DNA from: Prochlorococcus sp. AG-402-I20
Lineage (GTDB): Bacteria > Cyanobacteriota > Cyanobacteriia > PCC-6307 > Cyanobiaceae
DNA: 64,000 nt
Direction of reading: 5' to 3'
NCBI GenBank assembly: GCA_003216975.1
Contig: QCHY01000001.1
Location: forward strand, 104,411 to 168,410
Both the position numbers and the translations under genes were made by a program. The notes under the pieces are model-generated. The model ran no database searches. It was not told the origin of the DNA and saw only the letters and a program-made list of their open reading frames with translations. The stretch's first letter is position 1; every line of letters starts with the position of its first letter. This document shows, piece after piece, positions 19,081-28,136 of the stretch.

Positions 19081-20017
19081 AGATTTTCTTATCGCAGAAG
19101 CATATGCAAAAATTAATCTACATTTAGAAGTTTTAGGCATTAGGGCCGATGGATTTCATGAATTAGCAATGGTCATGCAAAGTATTAATTTAAGTGATAA
19201 ATTGAAAATGATAAAAAGTGAAGATAATAATATTACTCTTAAATCTAATAATAACGAGATTAGTAATGGTGAAGACAATCTAATAATAAAAGCAGCAAAG
19301 CTTTTGAGAAATAAAGTAGGAAATACTCAATTGGGTGTAGATATTGAACTAACAAAAAACATCCCTATCGGTGCAGGATTGGCAGGTGGATCTACAGATG
19401 CAGCAGCAACATTGGTTGGATTAAATAAACTTTGGGAGTTAAACCTTAAGGCTGAGGAATTAGAAAAATTATCAAAAGAAATAGGCTCAGATATCCCTTT
19501 TTGCATATCAGGAGGTAGACAGATATGTTTTGGTAGAGGTGAAATTTTAGAAAAATTAAAATTTGATCAATTTCAGTTGGGTCTTATTTTGGTTAAAGAT
19601 CCTTCAATACAAGTTTCTACTCCAGTTGCATATAAAACATATAAAGAACAGTTTGGTCATAGCTATCTTGAAGATGATAAGGATTTTGAAATCAAAAGAA
19701 ACACTCTAAGAAGCAATGACTGGTCTGATCAGTTTCTATTAAATAATAGAAAAGAAATTCAAAATGATTTACAAAAAAGCGTTTGCCCTATGACACCTGA
19801 GGTTAAAAAGTCATTGAATATATTGTCTCGTTTACCTGATTCCCGTCTCGTCTCAATGAGTGGTTCTGGTCCAAGTTGTTTTGCTTTGTTTGAAAATTAT
19901 GACCAAGCAAATAAAATATTTAAAGAATATGTCAATGAATTTGAAAGAGCTGGCTTATCAGCTTGGGCATGTTCAATGATGTCTGATGGAGTTCAATTAA
20001 GAAATGAATTCACCTAG
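19058..20017 (+). CDS. ispE: 4-diphosphocytidyl-2-C-methyl-D-erythritol kinase
   Basis: Fourth enzyme of the MEP isoprenoid pathway, phosphorylating CDP-methylerythritol. GHMP-kinase fold: N-terminal YAKINLHLEVLGIRADGFHEL, ATP loop PIGAGLAGGSTDAAATLVGL and C-terminal motif SMSGSGPSCFALF. The ATG at 19058 overlaps rsmA by 23 bp; a GTG at 19046 is an alternative. dxs of the same pathway is at 37.4 kb. Confidence 0.95.
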   Translation: MAAYKANKDFLIAEAYAKINLHLEVLGIRADGFHELAMVMQSINLSDKLKMIKSEDNNITLKSNNNEISNGEDNLIIKAAKLLRNKVGNTQLGVDIELTKNIPIGAGLAGGSTDAAATLVGLNKLWELNLKAEELEKLSKEIGSDIPFCISGGRQICFGRGEILEKLKFDQFQLGLILVKDPSIQVSTPVAYKTYKEQFGHSYLEDDKDFEIKRNTLRSNDWSDQFLLNNRKEIQNDLQKSVCPMTPEVKKSLNILSRLPDSRLVSMSGSGPSCFALFENYDQANKIFKEYVNEFERAGLSAWACSMMSDGVQLRNEFT

Positions 20018-20366
20018 CAATGGTTTTAAAAATGAATCTGATGAATTAGACAATTCCTCAAGCTCATTGGATGTAGCAGCCAGTCCTGAAACGAAGAAAG
20101 GCCCCCTAAGCTTTCTCTCAGGTTCGTTTACGAGTTTATCTTTTAGCCTATTAAGCCTTTTTATTAGTAAAAAAATAGTTTTATATTTTTCTATTCATAC
20201 TCCTAATTATTCTTCACCAATTGCACAGAGTATTGCCTCCGGATTTAAAACACTAATTATTGGAATTAGCTTTCTTGCAACTTTTACGTTTGGTTTTATT
20301 GGACTTGGTTTGTTCTTAGTATTTATTCGAAGTTTGATAGAAGGCAACAAGGAAAAAACAGACTAG
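20004..20366 (+). CDS. DUF3082 membrane protein
   Basis: A 120-residue protein of the cyanobacterial/plastid DUF3082 type with unknown function. A Ser/Asn/Glu-rich cytosolic N terminus (~1-35) precedes two hydrophobic segments (about LSFSLLSLFISKKIVLYFSI and LIIGISFLATFTFGFIGLGL). Its start overlaps ispE by 14 bp, so it is probably translationally coupled. Confidence 0.75.
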   Translation: MNSPSNGFKNESDELDNSSSSLDVAASPETKKGPLSFLSGSFTSLSFSLLSLFISKKIVLYFSIHTPNYSSPIAQSIASGFKTLIIGISFLATFTFGFIGLGLFLVFIRSLIEGNKEKTD

Positions 20367-20402
20367 TATTTAACTATAAAATTGTCATATTTAGATCTTC
20401 CT

Positions 20403-20498
20403 ATGACTCTTCATGATTTAGGACTTTTGGTTTTATTACTCTCTCCTGGCATGTTGCTTTCCATATTGCTGTTATCGACTTTTGCAGCAGGTGGGTAA
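20403..20498 (+). CDS. Putative 31-residue single-pass membrane peptide
   Basis: ATG-to-TAA ORF of 31 codons in the gap before pdhB. It encodes MTLHDLGLLVLLLSPGML followed by a further hydrophobic run and a short AAGG end, so nearly the whole peptide could be one membrane helix. The size and composition resemble small thylakoid subunits, but I cannot match it to PetM, PetN, PsbM or a named NDH subunit. It lies 36 bp after the DUF3082 gene and 62 bp before pdhB. Confidence 0.5.
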   Translation: MTLHDLGLLVLLLSPGMLLSILLLSTFAAGG

Positions 20499-20560
20499 TT
20501 CGGCACTGTTTGAGATAGTTTGGAATAACAAACCGGTAATCCGGACGATCTGTTAAAGCT

Positions 20561-21550
20561 GTGAAAGGGACTCTTTTATTTAATGCTCTTCGTGAAGCAA
20601 TTGATGAAGAAATGGCCAGAGATCCCTTAGTATGCGTAATGGGTGAGGATGTTGGACAATATGGCGGGTCTTATAAAGTTACGAAGGATTTATATGAAAA
20701 ATATGGCGAGTTCAGAGTCTTAGATACACCAATTGCTGAAAATAGTTTTACTGGTATGGCTGTTGGTGCAGCTATGACAGGATTAAGACCAATTGTGGAA
20801 GGTATGAATATGGGTTTTTTATTGCTTGCTTTTAATCAAATATCCAACAATATGGGAATGCTGAGATACACGAGCGGAGGAAATTTTACTATTCCAACAG
20901 TTGTTAGAGGCCCTGGTGGTGTTGGAAGGCAATTAGGGGCTGAACACAGTCAAAGACTTGAAGCTTATTTTCATGCAGTTCCAGGTATAAAAATTGTGGC
21001 TTGTAGTACTCCTACGAATGCTAAAGGTCTAATGAAAGCTGCTATTAGGGACAATAATCCTGTTCTTTTCTTTGAGCATGTACTTTTATATAACCTTACA
21101 GAAGAGCTACCTGAGGGTGATTATGTCTGTGCTTTAGATCAAGCCGATCTAGTAAAGCAAGGTAGTGATATTACAATTTTGACTTATTCGAGAATGCGTC
21201 ACCACTGTTTAAAAGCTGTTGAGCTTCTTGAAGCGAAAGGAATTGATGTTGAATTGATTGATTTAATTAGTCTTAAGCCTTTTGATATGGAAACAATTTC
21301 TAAATCTATCAAGAAAACTCATAGAGTAATTATCGTTGAAGAATGTATGAAAACAGGTGGAATTGCAGCTGAATTAATGTCTTTAATAACTGAGAATTGC
21401 TTTAATGATTTAGATTCTCCACCTGTACGTTTAAGTAGTCAGGATATTCCAACTCCTTATAATGGAAATTTAGAAAATTTAACTATCATTCAACCTCATC
21501 AGATAGTAGATGCTGCTGAAAAAATTATAAAGAATGGTGGAGTAGATTAA
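20561..21550 (+). CDS. pdhB: Pyruvate dehydrogenase E1 component beta subunit
   Basis: With the alpha subunit, decarboxylates pyruvate on thiamine diphosphate to feed acetyl-CoA synthesis. The 329 residues fit a stand-alone E1 beta subunit: N-terminal [31 protein letters not shown], the [20 protein letters not shown] region and a C-terminal transketolase domain with [13 protein letters not shown]. It starts with GTG at 20561; no ATG is in frame nearby. pdhA is not in the window. secD begins two bases after the stop. Confidence 0.95.
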   Translation: MKGTLLFNALREAIDEEMARDPLVCVMGEDVGQYGGSYKVTKDLYEKYGEFRVLDTPIAENSFTGMAVGAAMTGLRPIVEGMNMGFLLLAFNQISNNMGMLRYTSGGNFTIPTVVRGPGGVGRQLGAEHSQRLEAYFHAVPGIKIVACSTPTNAKGLMKAAIRDNNPVLFFEHVLLYNLTEELPEGDYVCALDQADLVKQGSDITILTYSRMRHHCLKAVELLEAKGIDVELIDLISLKPFDMETISKSIKKTHRVIIVEECMKTGGIAAELMSLITENCFNDLDSPPVRLSSQDIPTPYNGNLENLTIIQPHQIVDAAEKIIKNGGVD

Positions 21551-21552
21551 TA

Positions 21553-23043
21553 ATGGGCAGAAAAAATTATTGGTTTCTATTGCTCATTTTATGTGGTGTG
21601 TTAAGTATATTTACTATAAACAAAAATCCTTTTCAACTTGGATTAGATCTTCGTGGAGGTAGTCAACTTACTTTAGAGATTCAGCCTACTGAGGAAATTA
21701 CAAAAATTACATCAAATGAAATTGAAGGCGTTAAGGCAGTTCTAGAAAAAAGGGTTAATGGCTTAGGTGTTTCTGATTCTCAACTTCAAACTATAGGAAC
21801 AAATCAATTGTTGCTAGAACTTCCTGGTGAACAGGATCCTTCCGGTGCTGCGAATGCATTAGGTAAAATTGCTTTACTTGAATTTAGAATTCAGAAAAAT
21901 GGAACTGATTCTCAATTAAGAGTTTTACAAACTCAAAAAAGAAGTGTCGACTCTATTCTTAAATTATTAGTTGACAATAATAATTCTGCTCAGCTGATAA
22001 AGGAAATTAATACTAATAGTGAAATTAATAATTTATTTGCAAAATATAATATTGAAACCAACCAAATATTAGATTTTGATCAAGTTTCTCTTTTAAGAGA
22101 CAAGATACGTAAAGAGATAGCGACTTTATTTGAAACCACCCAATTAACTGGTAAATATCTTACAAATGCAGGAAGACGTCAAGATCAAAATACAAATAAT
22201 TGGGAAGTCACCTTAAGCTTCAATAATGAGGGAGGTGAACTATTTGCAGATCTCACAAAATCCATCGCTGGTACCCCTAGATTGCTTGGAATTGTTATTG
22301 ATGGAATTTCTTACAGCGAAGCGAGTGTTGGTAAACAATTTGAGACCGCTGGTATAACTGGTGGTGCCGCAGAGATAAGCGGTGATTTCACAGCTGATGA
22401 GGCTAGAGAATTAGAGGTTCAATTAAGAGGTGGAGCTTTACCTTTACCGATAGAAATAATTCAAATAAGAACAATAGGGCCTTCTCTAGGGTCTCAAAAC
22501 ATACGACTTAGTTTTTTTGCTGCTCTAGCAGGTTTAGTATTTGTAGGTCTATTTATGATTTTTGTTTATAAATTAGCAGGCTTAGTTGCTGTTCTAGCTT
22601 TGTCCTTTTATTCGCTATTTACTCTTTCTATTTATGCCCTCCTTCCTGTTACCTTAACCCTTCCTGGTATGGCGGGATTTATATTAAGTATTGGAATGGC
22701 TGTTGATGCTAATGTTCTTATTTTTGAAAGACTAAAAGAAGAATTACGTACTGGTAACACATTAATTCGTTCAATAGATGCGAGCTTTAAAAATGCATTT
22801 TCTTCTATTATTGATGGGCATTTAACCACTTTAATAAGTTGTATCACTTTATTTTATTTGGGTACAGGCTTTGTTAAAGGCTTTGCAGCTACATTGGGTA
22901 TTGGTGTCATATTGAGCTTATTTACTGCTTTAACATGTACAAAGGCAATTTTGAAGTTCCTATTGAGCTATCAAGGCCTTAGAAAAATTTCTAACTTTAT
23001 TAATCCGAATCAGGTTCAATCAACATCCATCAACGTTCAATAG
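21553..23043 (+). CDS. secD: Protein-export membrane protein SecD
   Basis: RND-type subunit of the Sec holotranslocon that pulls preproteins to the trans side using the proton gradient. The 496 residues show TM1 near the N terminus (YWFLLLILCGVLSIF), the GLDLRGGSQLTLEI motif, a large extracytoplasmic domain (~45-315) and a C-terminal block of five helices with the conserved GMAVDANVLIFERLKEEL. Follows pdhB by 2 bp; secF follows by 23 bp. Confidence 0.96.
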   Translation: MGRKNYWFLLLILCGVLSIFTINKNPFQLGLDLRGGSQLTLEIQPTEEITKITSNEIEGVKAVLEKRVNGLGVSDSQLQTIGTNQLLLELPGEQDPSGAANALGKIALLEFRIQKNGTDSQLRVLQTQKRSVDSILKLLVDNNNSAQLIKEINTNSEINNLFAKYNIETNQILDFDQVSLLRDKIRKEIATLFETTQLTGKYLTNAGRRQDQNTNNWEVTLSFNNEGGELFADLTKSIAGTPRLLGIVIDGISYSEASVGKQFETAGITGGAAEISGDFTADEARELEVQLRGGALPLPIEIIQIRTIGPSLGSQNIRLSFFAALAGLVFVGLFMIFVYKLAGLVAVLALSFYSLFTLSIYALLPVTLTLPGMAGFILSIGMAVDANVLIFERLKEELRTGNTLIRSIDASFKNAFSSIIDGHLTTLISCITLFYLGTGFVKGFAATLGIGVILSLFTALTCTKAILKFLLSYQGLRKISNFINPNQVQSTSINVQ

Positions 23044-23066
23044 CAAAAATTCAAATCAATTAAATT

Positions 23067-24023
23067 ATGAAAACTAATTTTAATGTTCAACTCTATAAAA
23101 ATAGAAAAATTGTTTGGCTTGTATCGTTTTCTTTATGTTTAATATCAATAATTGGAATGTTAATTTGTCTTAAAAGTACTTTTATTAAGGCCCCTTTAAA
23201 TCTTGGTTTGGATTATACCGGAGGAACTCAAATAACTTTAGAGAGGAGTTGTAATGATGATTGTATTTCCTTAAACACAAGTGAGATATCCAATAATATT
23301 ATTGCTTTAAAAAATCATGATAATAATTTCATATCAAATACTTCTCCTAATTTAAGCAGATCACAAATACAATTACTCGATAATTCAAAATTAATATCCA
23401 TTAGATTGCCATTTTTATCAGCGGCTCAATCTAATTCTGTAGTGTCCGAAATTAGTAATTCTTTTGGCCCATTTAAGAATGAAAATACATCAGTTCAAAT
23501 TATTGGTCCAAGTCTTGGAAAGCAGTTGCTTAAAAGTAGTTTGATTTCATTAATCTTTGCTTTTGTTGGGATAGCCTTATATATTAATTTTAGATATGAT
23601 CGAAGATATTCATTCTTAGCTTTATTTGCTCTCTTGCATGACATACTTATTGTTTGTGGTGTGTTTGCTTGGCTTGGATATTTATTTAATGTTGAGGTCG
23701 ACTCCTTATTTGCTGTTTCTCTTTTGACGATTGCTGGATATTCTGTAAACAATACTGTTGTTGTTTTTGATCGGATCAGGGAAAAAAGTATATTAGAGAA
23801 TCAACTAAGTTTTAAATATCAAATTGATAATGCTGTTGGCGCAACATTAACTAGGACAATTTATACGAGTGTTACAACTTTACTCCCATTAATATGTATA
23901 TTGATTTGGGGAGGATCAACATTGTATTGGTTTGCATTCGCGTTGGTTATCGGCGTAATAGCTGGTTCTTGGTCGAGTATAGCTTTAGCTCCTTCTTTGT
24001 TATCAACAACAAGCAAAAATTAG
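23067..24023 (+). CDS. secF: Protein-export membrane protein SecF
   Basis: Partner of SecD in Sec-dependent export into thylakoid lumen or periplasm. Of 318 residues, TM1 is at ~13-35, followed by the LGLDYTGGTQITLE motif, an extracytoplasmic domain and five C-terminal helices with GYSVNNTVVVFDRIRE, the SecF equivalent of the SecD motif. An operon with secD is clear. Confidence 0.96.
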   Translation: MKTNFNVQLYKNRKIVWLVSFSLCLISIIGMLICLKSTFIKAPLNLGLDYTGGTQITLERSCNDDCISLNTSEISNNIIALKNHDNNFISNTSPNLSRSQIQLLDNSKLISIRLPFLSAAQSNSVVSEISNSFGPFKNENTSVQIIGPSLGKQLLKSSLISLIFAFVGIALYINFRYDRRYSFLALFALLHDILIVCGVFAWLGYLFNVEVDSLFAVSLLTIAGYSVNNTVVVFDRIREKSILENQLSFKYQIDNAVGATLTRTIYTSVTTLLPLICILIWGGSTLYWFAFALVIGVIAGSWSSIALAPSLLSTTSKN

Positions 24024-24041
24024 GAGTTTGATTGTTTAGAC

Positions 24042-24263
24042 ATGGGTGTCATTTCTATAAATAGATTTTTAATTTATACTAAACATAATTGGTTACAAAT
24101 ACTTCTAATTGTCCTTTCAATATATGATTTGAGAATTGACCTTAGAATTTTAATTGATTTTTTCACTTTTTCTACTCTTTTTTATACTATTTCCCACCAC
24201 CCTTTGGCCATAACAATATTAATTACTAGCCCATCTCTTTTTAAAACAAGAAATAAGGATTGA
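24042..24263 (+). CDS. Small hypothetical membrane protein after secF
   Basis: Not recognised. A 73-residue, hydrophobic and basic protein with one or two possible membrane segments (NWLQILLIVLSIYDL and FSTLFYTISHHPLAITILI). The motif-like YDLRIDLRILIDFFTF in between looks non-random. It begins 18 bp after secF and is probably co-transcribed. Confidence 0.6.
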   Translation: MGVISINRFLIYTKHNWLQILLIVLSIYDLRIDLRILIDFFTFSTLFYTISHHPLAITILITSPSLFKTRNKD

Positions 24264-24307
24264 TTAATTGAAACTAAATATATGAGTTTATATCTTGGTT
24301 TTTCTTG

Positions 24308-24344
24308 TTAACCATAAATCTTTAAAAATAAATTTATAGGTTAA
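24308..24344. terminator. Possible bidirectional hairpin between convergent genes
   Basis: TTAACCATAAAT (24308-24319) can pair with ATTTAT-A-GGTTAA (24332-24344) with a single bulged A and a 12-base loop. It sits between the convergent 24042 and 24349 genes. T-rich sequence follows, but not immediately, so a terminator role is only plausible. Confidence 0.4.
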
Positions 24345-24348
24345 TTTG

Positions 24349-24546
24349 TTACTTTTTTGCTTTTCTAGTTGTCTTTGGTTCAATTACTACCAATAGCTCC
24401 TCCATTTGAGTCATTAATTTTTTGACTTCTGTTGGCTCTGGTAGTGAAAGATCCTCTGTAACGCCTAAATGCATTTTTCTCAGTTCTGCTCGTAAAATCT
24501 TTAGAGATGCTTTTACTTCTTCTTTCTTTTCCTTAGCGGTTGCCAT
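24349..24546 (-). CDS. Small coiled-coil-like hypothetical protein
   Basis: Not recognised. A 65-residue, highly charged protein with alternating Lys/Glu and regularly spaced Leu (KKEEVKASLKILRAELRKM, then LMTQMEELLVV) and a basic KTTRKAKK tail. It is probably all-helical, soluble and perhaps nucleic-acid-associated through its tail. It stands alone on the minus strand between two plus-strand genes. Confidence 0.6.
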   Translation of the reverse strand: MATAKEKKEEVKASLKILRAELRKMHLGVTEDLSLPEPTEVKKLMTQMEELLVVIEPKTTRKAKK

Positions 24547-24698
24547 TTTTTATAAGTTTAAAAATATCTCTTTTTTATTATACATTATCTTATTAATTCA
24601 CCCTGTCTTAGATTCCCAAATCAAATTACTAAGGATATAATCTAATTTAAGTGTAGTTCACTAGAAATGAACTTATGAATTTCTAATCCTTTTAGATC

Positions 24699-26348
24699 AT
24701 GCAAATTCTTCCATCTAGTGTTATTAACTATAAGAAGATTAAAGTAGGAGTTATAAGTTTTTTCTTAAAGAATAAATCAATAATTTTACCCTTTATTGTT
24801 ATTCTTTTTTTTATATCGCTTTATTTCCTTATAGATTTCTCATCTCAAAGTCTCGTCGCTCATGATGAGGGGCTTTATGCTAGAAGAGCAAGATTGATTG
24901 AGTCCTCTAATAATTGGTTTTCGCCTCCGTTTCCTTCCCCTCACCATAAGACATTAGGTAGTTATTGGTTTATTGCGTTATCTATAAGGTTATTTGGCAA
25001 TAGTGAACTATCTCTGAGACTTCCAAGTATTCTTTCTTCTTTCTTATGCTTGATTACTTCGTACTTAATTGCATTAGAAATTACAAATAAAAAGTCTGCA
25101 TTAATTTCTTTATTCTCACTTTCATCAATGCCATTATGGATTCAATATTCTAGATACGCTAGTCCGGATATTCCATTTGTATTCTGTATTCTTTTAGTTA
25201 TTCTATTTTTCCTTAAATCTTTAGATTCTTCAGAATATGTAAGACAGTATTTTTATATATTTTTATCTGGTCTTTTTGTTTCTACATCTTTTTTTGTTAG
25301 AAGTTATATGGCTTTTGTTCCTTTAATAGGACTTGCACCTTTTATTTTTTATCATTTATTTCGAAGAGATTATATATTTAAAATTTTATTTTGTTCAGGA
25401 ATAGTTTGTGGCTCTATACCAACGTGTCTTAATCTTTATTTTTCATTTCAGAAGTTTGGAATCATTGGTATTACAAACCTTTTTAATTTTGCAAAGAAAC
25501 AGGCGGTAGGGGATTTTGGCTTTGACAATATTATTATTGCACCTTTGAATTTTATATATTTAACATTCCCGATTGGAATATTTCTGTTTATTCTTTTTGT
25601 TTTTACTAAATCAAATAATAAGATCAATTATCCACTACTAACATATTTCTACCCTTTTCTATCATTAATATTATTATTATCTATGTCAACTTCATATCCA
25701 CATTATTATCTTTTCCTCTTGCCTTCTTTATCTATTTTATTTTCTGTCTACTTAACTAGTTATAAATTTAGATTAACCTTTTCCAAATTAATTATTAGAT
25801 ACTTATTGTTAATAATAGTAGTATTTATATCATCTACAATTTTATTTATATTTTTTAATTATAAAGACTACTTAATTCAGTATTCTAATGGAAACGATTT
25901 AATAGTATATATTCTTGCTTCATTTTTGCTTTTATCATATATTACATCAATACGATATTTGTTTGATATTAATAATATAGGTTTTAATTTAATTAGTTTC
26001 CTTTATAATATAATAATACCTCAATATATTTCTTTATCGTTATTCTATAATTTTGGCGTATTAGGTAATCCTAATAATAATATTAAATTATTTATAAAAG
26101 ACGAAAATATCACATCAATTATTAACTCGAATACAATTTATTTGCTAAGTGTCGATAGTAAAGTAGAGACATTGTTGTCATATTATTTACCCAACGCTAA
26201 GATTGTAGATAACTTTAACGAAATTCGTATGTATAATTATGTGATTACTTCGGATAGGGTTTTCTTAGATAAATTTGATCATAAACAAGTCTTAAAAGCT
26301 ATTAAAAAATTTGACAAACATATATTACTAAGGAAAGTTAGTAAATAA
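24699..26348 (+). CDS. ArnT/PMT-family membrane glycosyltransferase
   Basis: A 549-residue polytopic protein of the GT83/PMT superfamily (ArnT, dolichyl-P-Man mannosyltransferase type), which transfers a sugar from a polyprenyl-phosphate donor to a lipid or protein at the outer face of the inner membrane. The diagnostic acidic loop after TM1 is AHDEGLYARRARLIESSNNW, followed by the GSYWFIALSIRLFG stretch; about 11-13 hydrophobic segments follow and a soluble C-terminal part (~465-549) ends it. Donor and acceptor are unknown. It lies among orphan ORFs and is very AT-rich. Confidence 0.85.
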   Translation: MQILPSSVINYKKIKVGVISFFLKNKSIILPFIVILFFISLYFLIDFSSQSLVAHDEGLYARRARLIESSNNWFSPPFPSPHHKTLGSYWFIALSIRLFGNSELSLRLPSILSSFLCLITSYLIALEITNKKSALISLFSLSSMPLWIQYSRYASPDIPFVFCILLVILFFLKSLDSSEYVRQYFYIFLSGLFVSTSFFVRSYMAFVPLIGLAPFIFYHLFRRDYIFKILFCSGIVCGSIPTCLNLYFSFQKFGIIGITNLFNFAKKQAVGDFGFDNIIIAPLNFIYLTFPIGIFLFILFVFTKSNNKINYPLLTYFYPFLSLILLLSMSTSYPHYYLFLLPSLSILFSVYLTSYKFRLTFSKLIIRYLLLIIVVFISSTILFIFFNYKDYLIQYSNGNDLIVYILASFLLLSYITSIRYLFDINNIGFNLISFLYNIIIPQYISLSLFYNFGVLGNPNNNIKLFIKDENITSIINSNTIYLLSVDSKVETLLSYYLPNAKIVDNFNEIRMYNYVITSDRVFLDKFDHKQVLKAIKKFDKHILLRKVSK

Positions 26349-26383
26349 TATGATGTTCTTACTTTTTATTTTATCTTAAGTTA

Positions 26384-26542
26384 ATGATGTATAAAATTCT
26401 TAAAAACGCATACAAAAATTTTTGGGTGCCAGTTATGGGAAGGATTGTTTCTAGATTGATTCCTCTACTTGAAGGTAAGGCTCCTGAAAAAATTCCGACA
26501 TACGATATTGATTGTGATAAAAAGCAAATGAGGAAAAGTTAA
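26384..26542 (+). CDS. Putative 52-residue small protein
   Basis: ATG-initiated ORF (ATGATG at 26384) encoding a basic peptide with MYKILKNAYKNFWVPVMGRI and LIPLLEGKAPEKIPTYDID. It begins 36 bp after the glycosyltransferase gene and its TAA abuts the stop of the convergent 26543 gene with no base between. No family is recognised. The mix of residues looks protein-like rather than random. Confidence 0.45.
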   Translation: MMYKILKNAYKNFWVPVMGRIVSRLIPLLEGKAPEKIPTYDIDCDKKQMRKS

Positions 26543-26887
26543 TTATTTTGGTAGGGCTCCTCCATGGCAATATCCAACTGCTAATGAGTTTATATCCATT
26601 TTATTTTGAGAACTATTTATATTATTTGATTTTAAATACTTTGTAGTTTTGTCTATGCATGAGGCACTTGATGATGTATACCTTACTATAGGGTATATAT
26701 ATAATATCCCTGCAATTAATATGGCTGAATAAGCTATATATTTCTTATTTTCATCAATAAAGTTTGCTGCTTCTTTTTTCTTTCTGAGATATTTAGAAAG
26801 CCACGAATCAGGTAATCCGATTTGAACAAATAAAAGTTCAACCCACCATGGAAGTTTTGTTTGATTTTTATCTGAATTACTTTTCAT
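26543..26887 (-). CDS. Hypothetical protein with one membrane segment
   Basis: Not recognised by function. With the ATG at 26887 the protein has 114 residues; the frame continues 24 codons further upstream but that part looks unconserved. It has an N-terminal amphipathic stretch LPWWVELLFVQIGLPDSWLSKYLRKKKEA, one membrane helix (IAYSAILIAGILYIYPIV), and a C-terminal portion with two Cys that would lie across the membrane. Confidence 0.62.
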   Translation of the reverse strand: MKSNSDKNQTKLPWWVELLFVQIGLPDSWLSKYLRKKKEAANFIDENKKYIAYSAILIAGILYIYPIVRYTSSSASCIDKTTKYLKSNNINSSQNKMDINSLAVGYCHGGALPK

Positions 26888-27112
26888 AGTGATAGTTAGA
26901 TTAGTTAGCCTTTTTAGAAAAGAATGTTTTGGGCTTTTATCACATCGATATTGTACCAACTAAAATGTATCTTATTTTTATAAAAATGGAACACCTTCCT
27001 GTCTCATCTATGAGTATTTACCCTTATTCATGTGGTTTTAACATTCAATGACTGCTCTCATTGATTTTTCTATTGCAAATAGTGTATTATTTTTGTGGAT
27101 CTAGTGTATTCA

Positions 27113-27382
27113 ATGGCAAAAAGAAGACGTAAACTTAGCCCTGAATTAGAGAAAAATATTTCATTAGCTAAGAAGCAAATCGAATTAATTACGGCGATAA
27201 TTCATGATATTGATGAAGAAGATATTCAAGAAGAATACAAATCAGCATTTTTACCAGTAATGAGTACCTATATGTCGCTTGATCAATTATATAAAGATTC
27301 AGGTTTTAATGAAGATACTACCAATCTTTATCAAATTTATTTGACGAAATTAGATAAATTTAAAAGCGAATATGAACTCTAG
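27113..27382 (+). CDS. Small hypothetical protein
   Basis: Not recognised. With the ATG at 27113 it has 89 residues: a basic start MAKRRRKLSPELEKNISLAKKQ followed by an acidic helical body (IIHDIDEEDIQEEYKSAFLP) and a SLDQLYKDSGF stretch. No signal or membrane segment. A GTG at 27095 is an alternative start. It is isolated, with 221 bp of very AT-rich, apparently gene-free DNA after it (27383-27603). Confidence 0.6.
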   Translation: MAKRRRKLSPELEKNISLAKKQIELITAIIHDIDEEDIQEEYKSAFLPVMSTYMSLDQLYKDSGFNEDTTNLYQIYLTKLDKFKSEYEL

Positions 27383-27603
27383 ATCTATTAATAATAGTTA
27401 ATTTTAATCATTCTATTTTATTAAAAATTTAATCAAGTATTCTTTTTAAATCTTCATATTTTAGTTAATTTTATTTAGCTTTAAAATAATATCTTCTAAA
27501 TTAACTATATTTAAATATCTTTGCTTTATATAAATCCGATTTTTTTATTAATTAATACAGGTTCTTTTGTTTTGACAATTATATTTATAAAAAAATTATT
27601 TCT

Positions 27604-27762
27604 ATGACAGATAAGCAATACGAAATCGACTCAGCGATGAATATGATCAAAGAAGAAATGATACGTGAACTCTCTGAATGTGTATCTAAGCAAAATACAT
27701 CTACATATTATACGCAAGCCTCTTCTAACAACGTTTCTTTTTCCGATAAAACTTTGGATTAG
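27604..27762 (+). CDS. Putative 52-residue small acidic protein
   Basis: ATG-to-TAG ORF encoding MTDKQYEIDSAMNMIKEEMI, RELSECVSKQN and a Ser/Thr/Asn-rich end. It is helical and acidic in the first half. No family is recognised. Its last 38 bases overlap the 3' end of the convergent DUF2103 gene, which lowers confidence. Confidence 0.38.
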   Translation: MTDKQYEIDSAMNMIKEEMIRELSECVSKQNTSTYYTQASSNNVSFSDKTLD

Positions 27763-28027
27763 TTGCTTTAATTATTTCCATAATTTCACTCTCATCCAAG
27801 CTCGTAACCAGAAAGACCTCTTGTACAAGTTTGCCCTTCCTAGCCAGTAGCTTATAACCTTCATTGGTTTTAATAGTTACTTTTAGAACAAGTTTCTCAC
27901 CTCTACCGTTTGTCTTTGATAGTGAAGCAGGTGTTACTGTCTTGATCTCTTTGCTTTCGGCTATATTTTTCAACCATTTGATTAAACCTTCTATGTGTGT
28001 GCTGTGGTTTTGAACAAGTCTACCCAT
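27725..28027 (-). CDS. DUF2103 family protein
   Basis: A 100-residue protein that I match from memory to DUF2103, a cyanobacterial/archaeal family labelled as a predicted metal-binding protein. The signature is GRLVQNHSTHIEGLIKWLK at the N terminus, then TVTPASL and a KLLARKGKLVQEVFLVT segment. His residues in NHSTH could bind metal, but no experiment supports a role. It is followed on the other strand by petN. Confidence 0.72.
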   Translation of the reverse strand: MGRLVQNHSTHIEGLIKWLKNIAESKEIKTVTPASLSKTNGRGEKLVLKVTIKTNEGYKLLARKGKLVQEVFLVTSLDESEIMEIIKATNPKFYRKKKRC

Positions 28028-28110
28028 GGTTCTAATGAATCTTTTTGTCTAATTTTTTAAATTGCTTTTTAATTTCTATAGAGCTTCAAAATTAAACCTT
28101 TTTTATAAGT

Positions 28111-28116
28111 TATAAT
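28111..28116 (+). promoter_or_regulatory. -10 element upstream of petN
   Basis: Perfect TATAAT, 20 bp before the petN ATG; transcription would start near 28123, giving a short leader. No clear -35 at the usual distance. Confidence 0.45.
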
Positions 28117-28136
28117 TGAGGAAAATAACTAATGTA

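Noticed and set aside
24655..24680. AGTTCA/TGAACT inverted repeat before the glycosyltransferase gene, tested as a LexA box
   Set aside because: Spacing between half-sites is too long for the cyanobacterial LexA consensus and the stem is only 6 bp.
26985..27103. Two tiny ATG ORFs of 21 and 18 codons (26985 and 27047) before the 27113 gene
   Set aside because: Too short to separate from chance in AT-rich DNA, with no conserved pattern seen.
27383..27603. Protein-free AT-rich gap checked for a riboswitch or ncRNA
   Set aside because: No stable stem or conserved motif could be read by eye.
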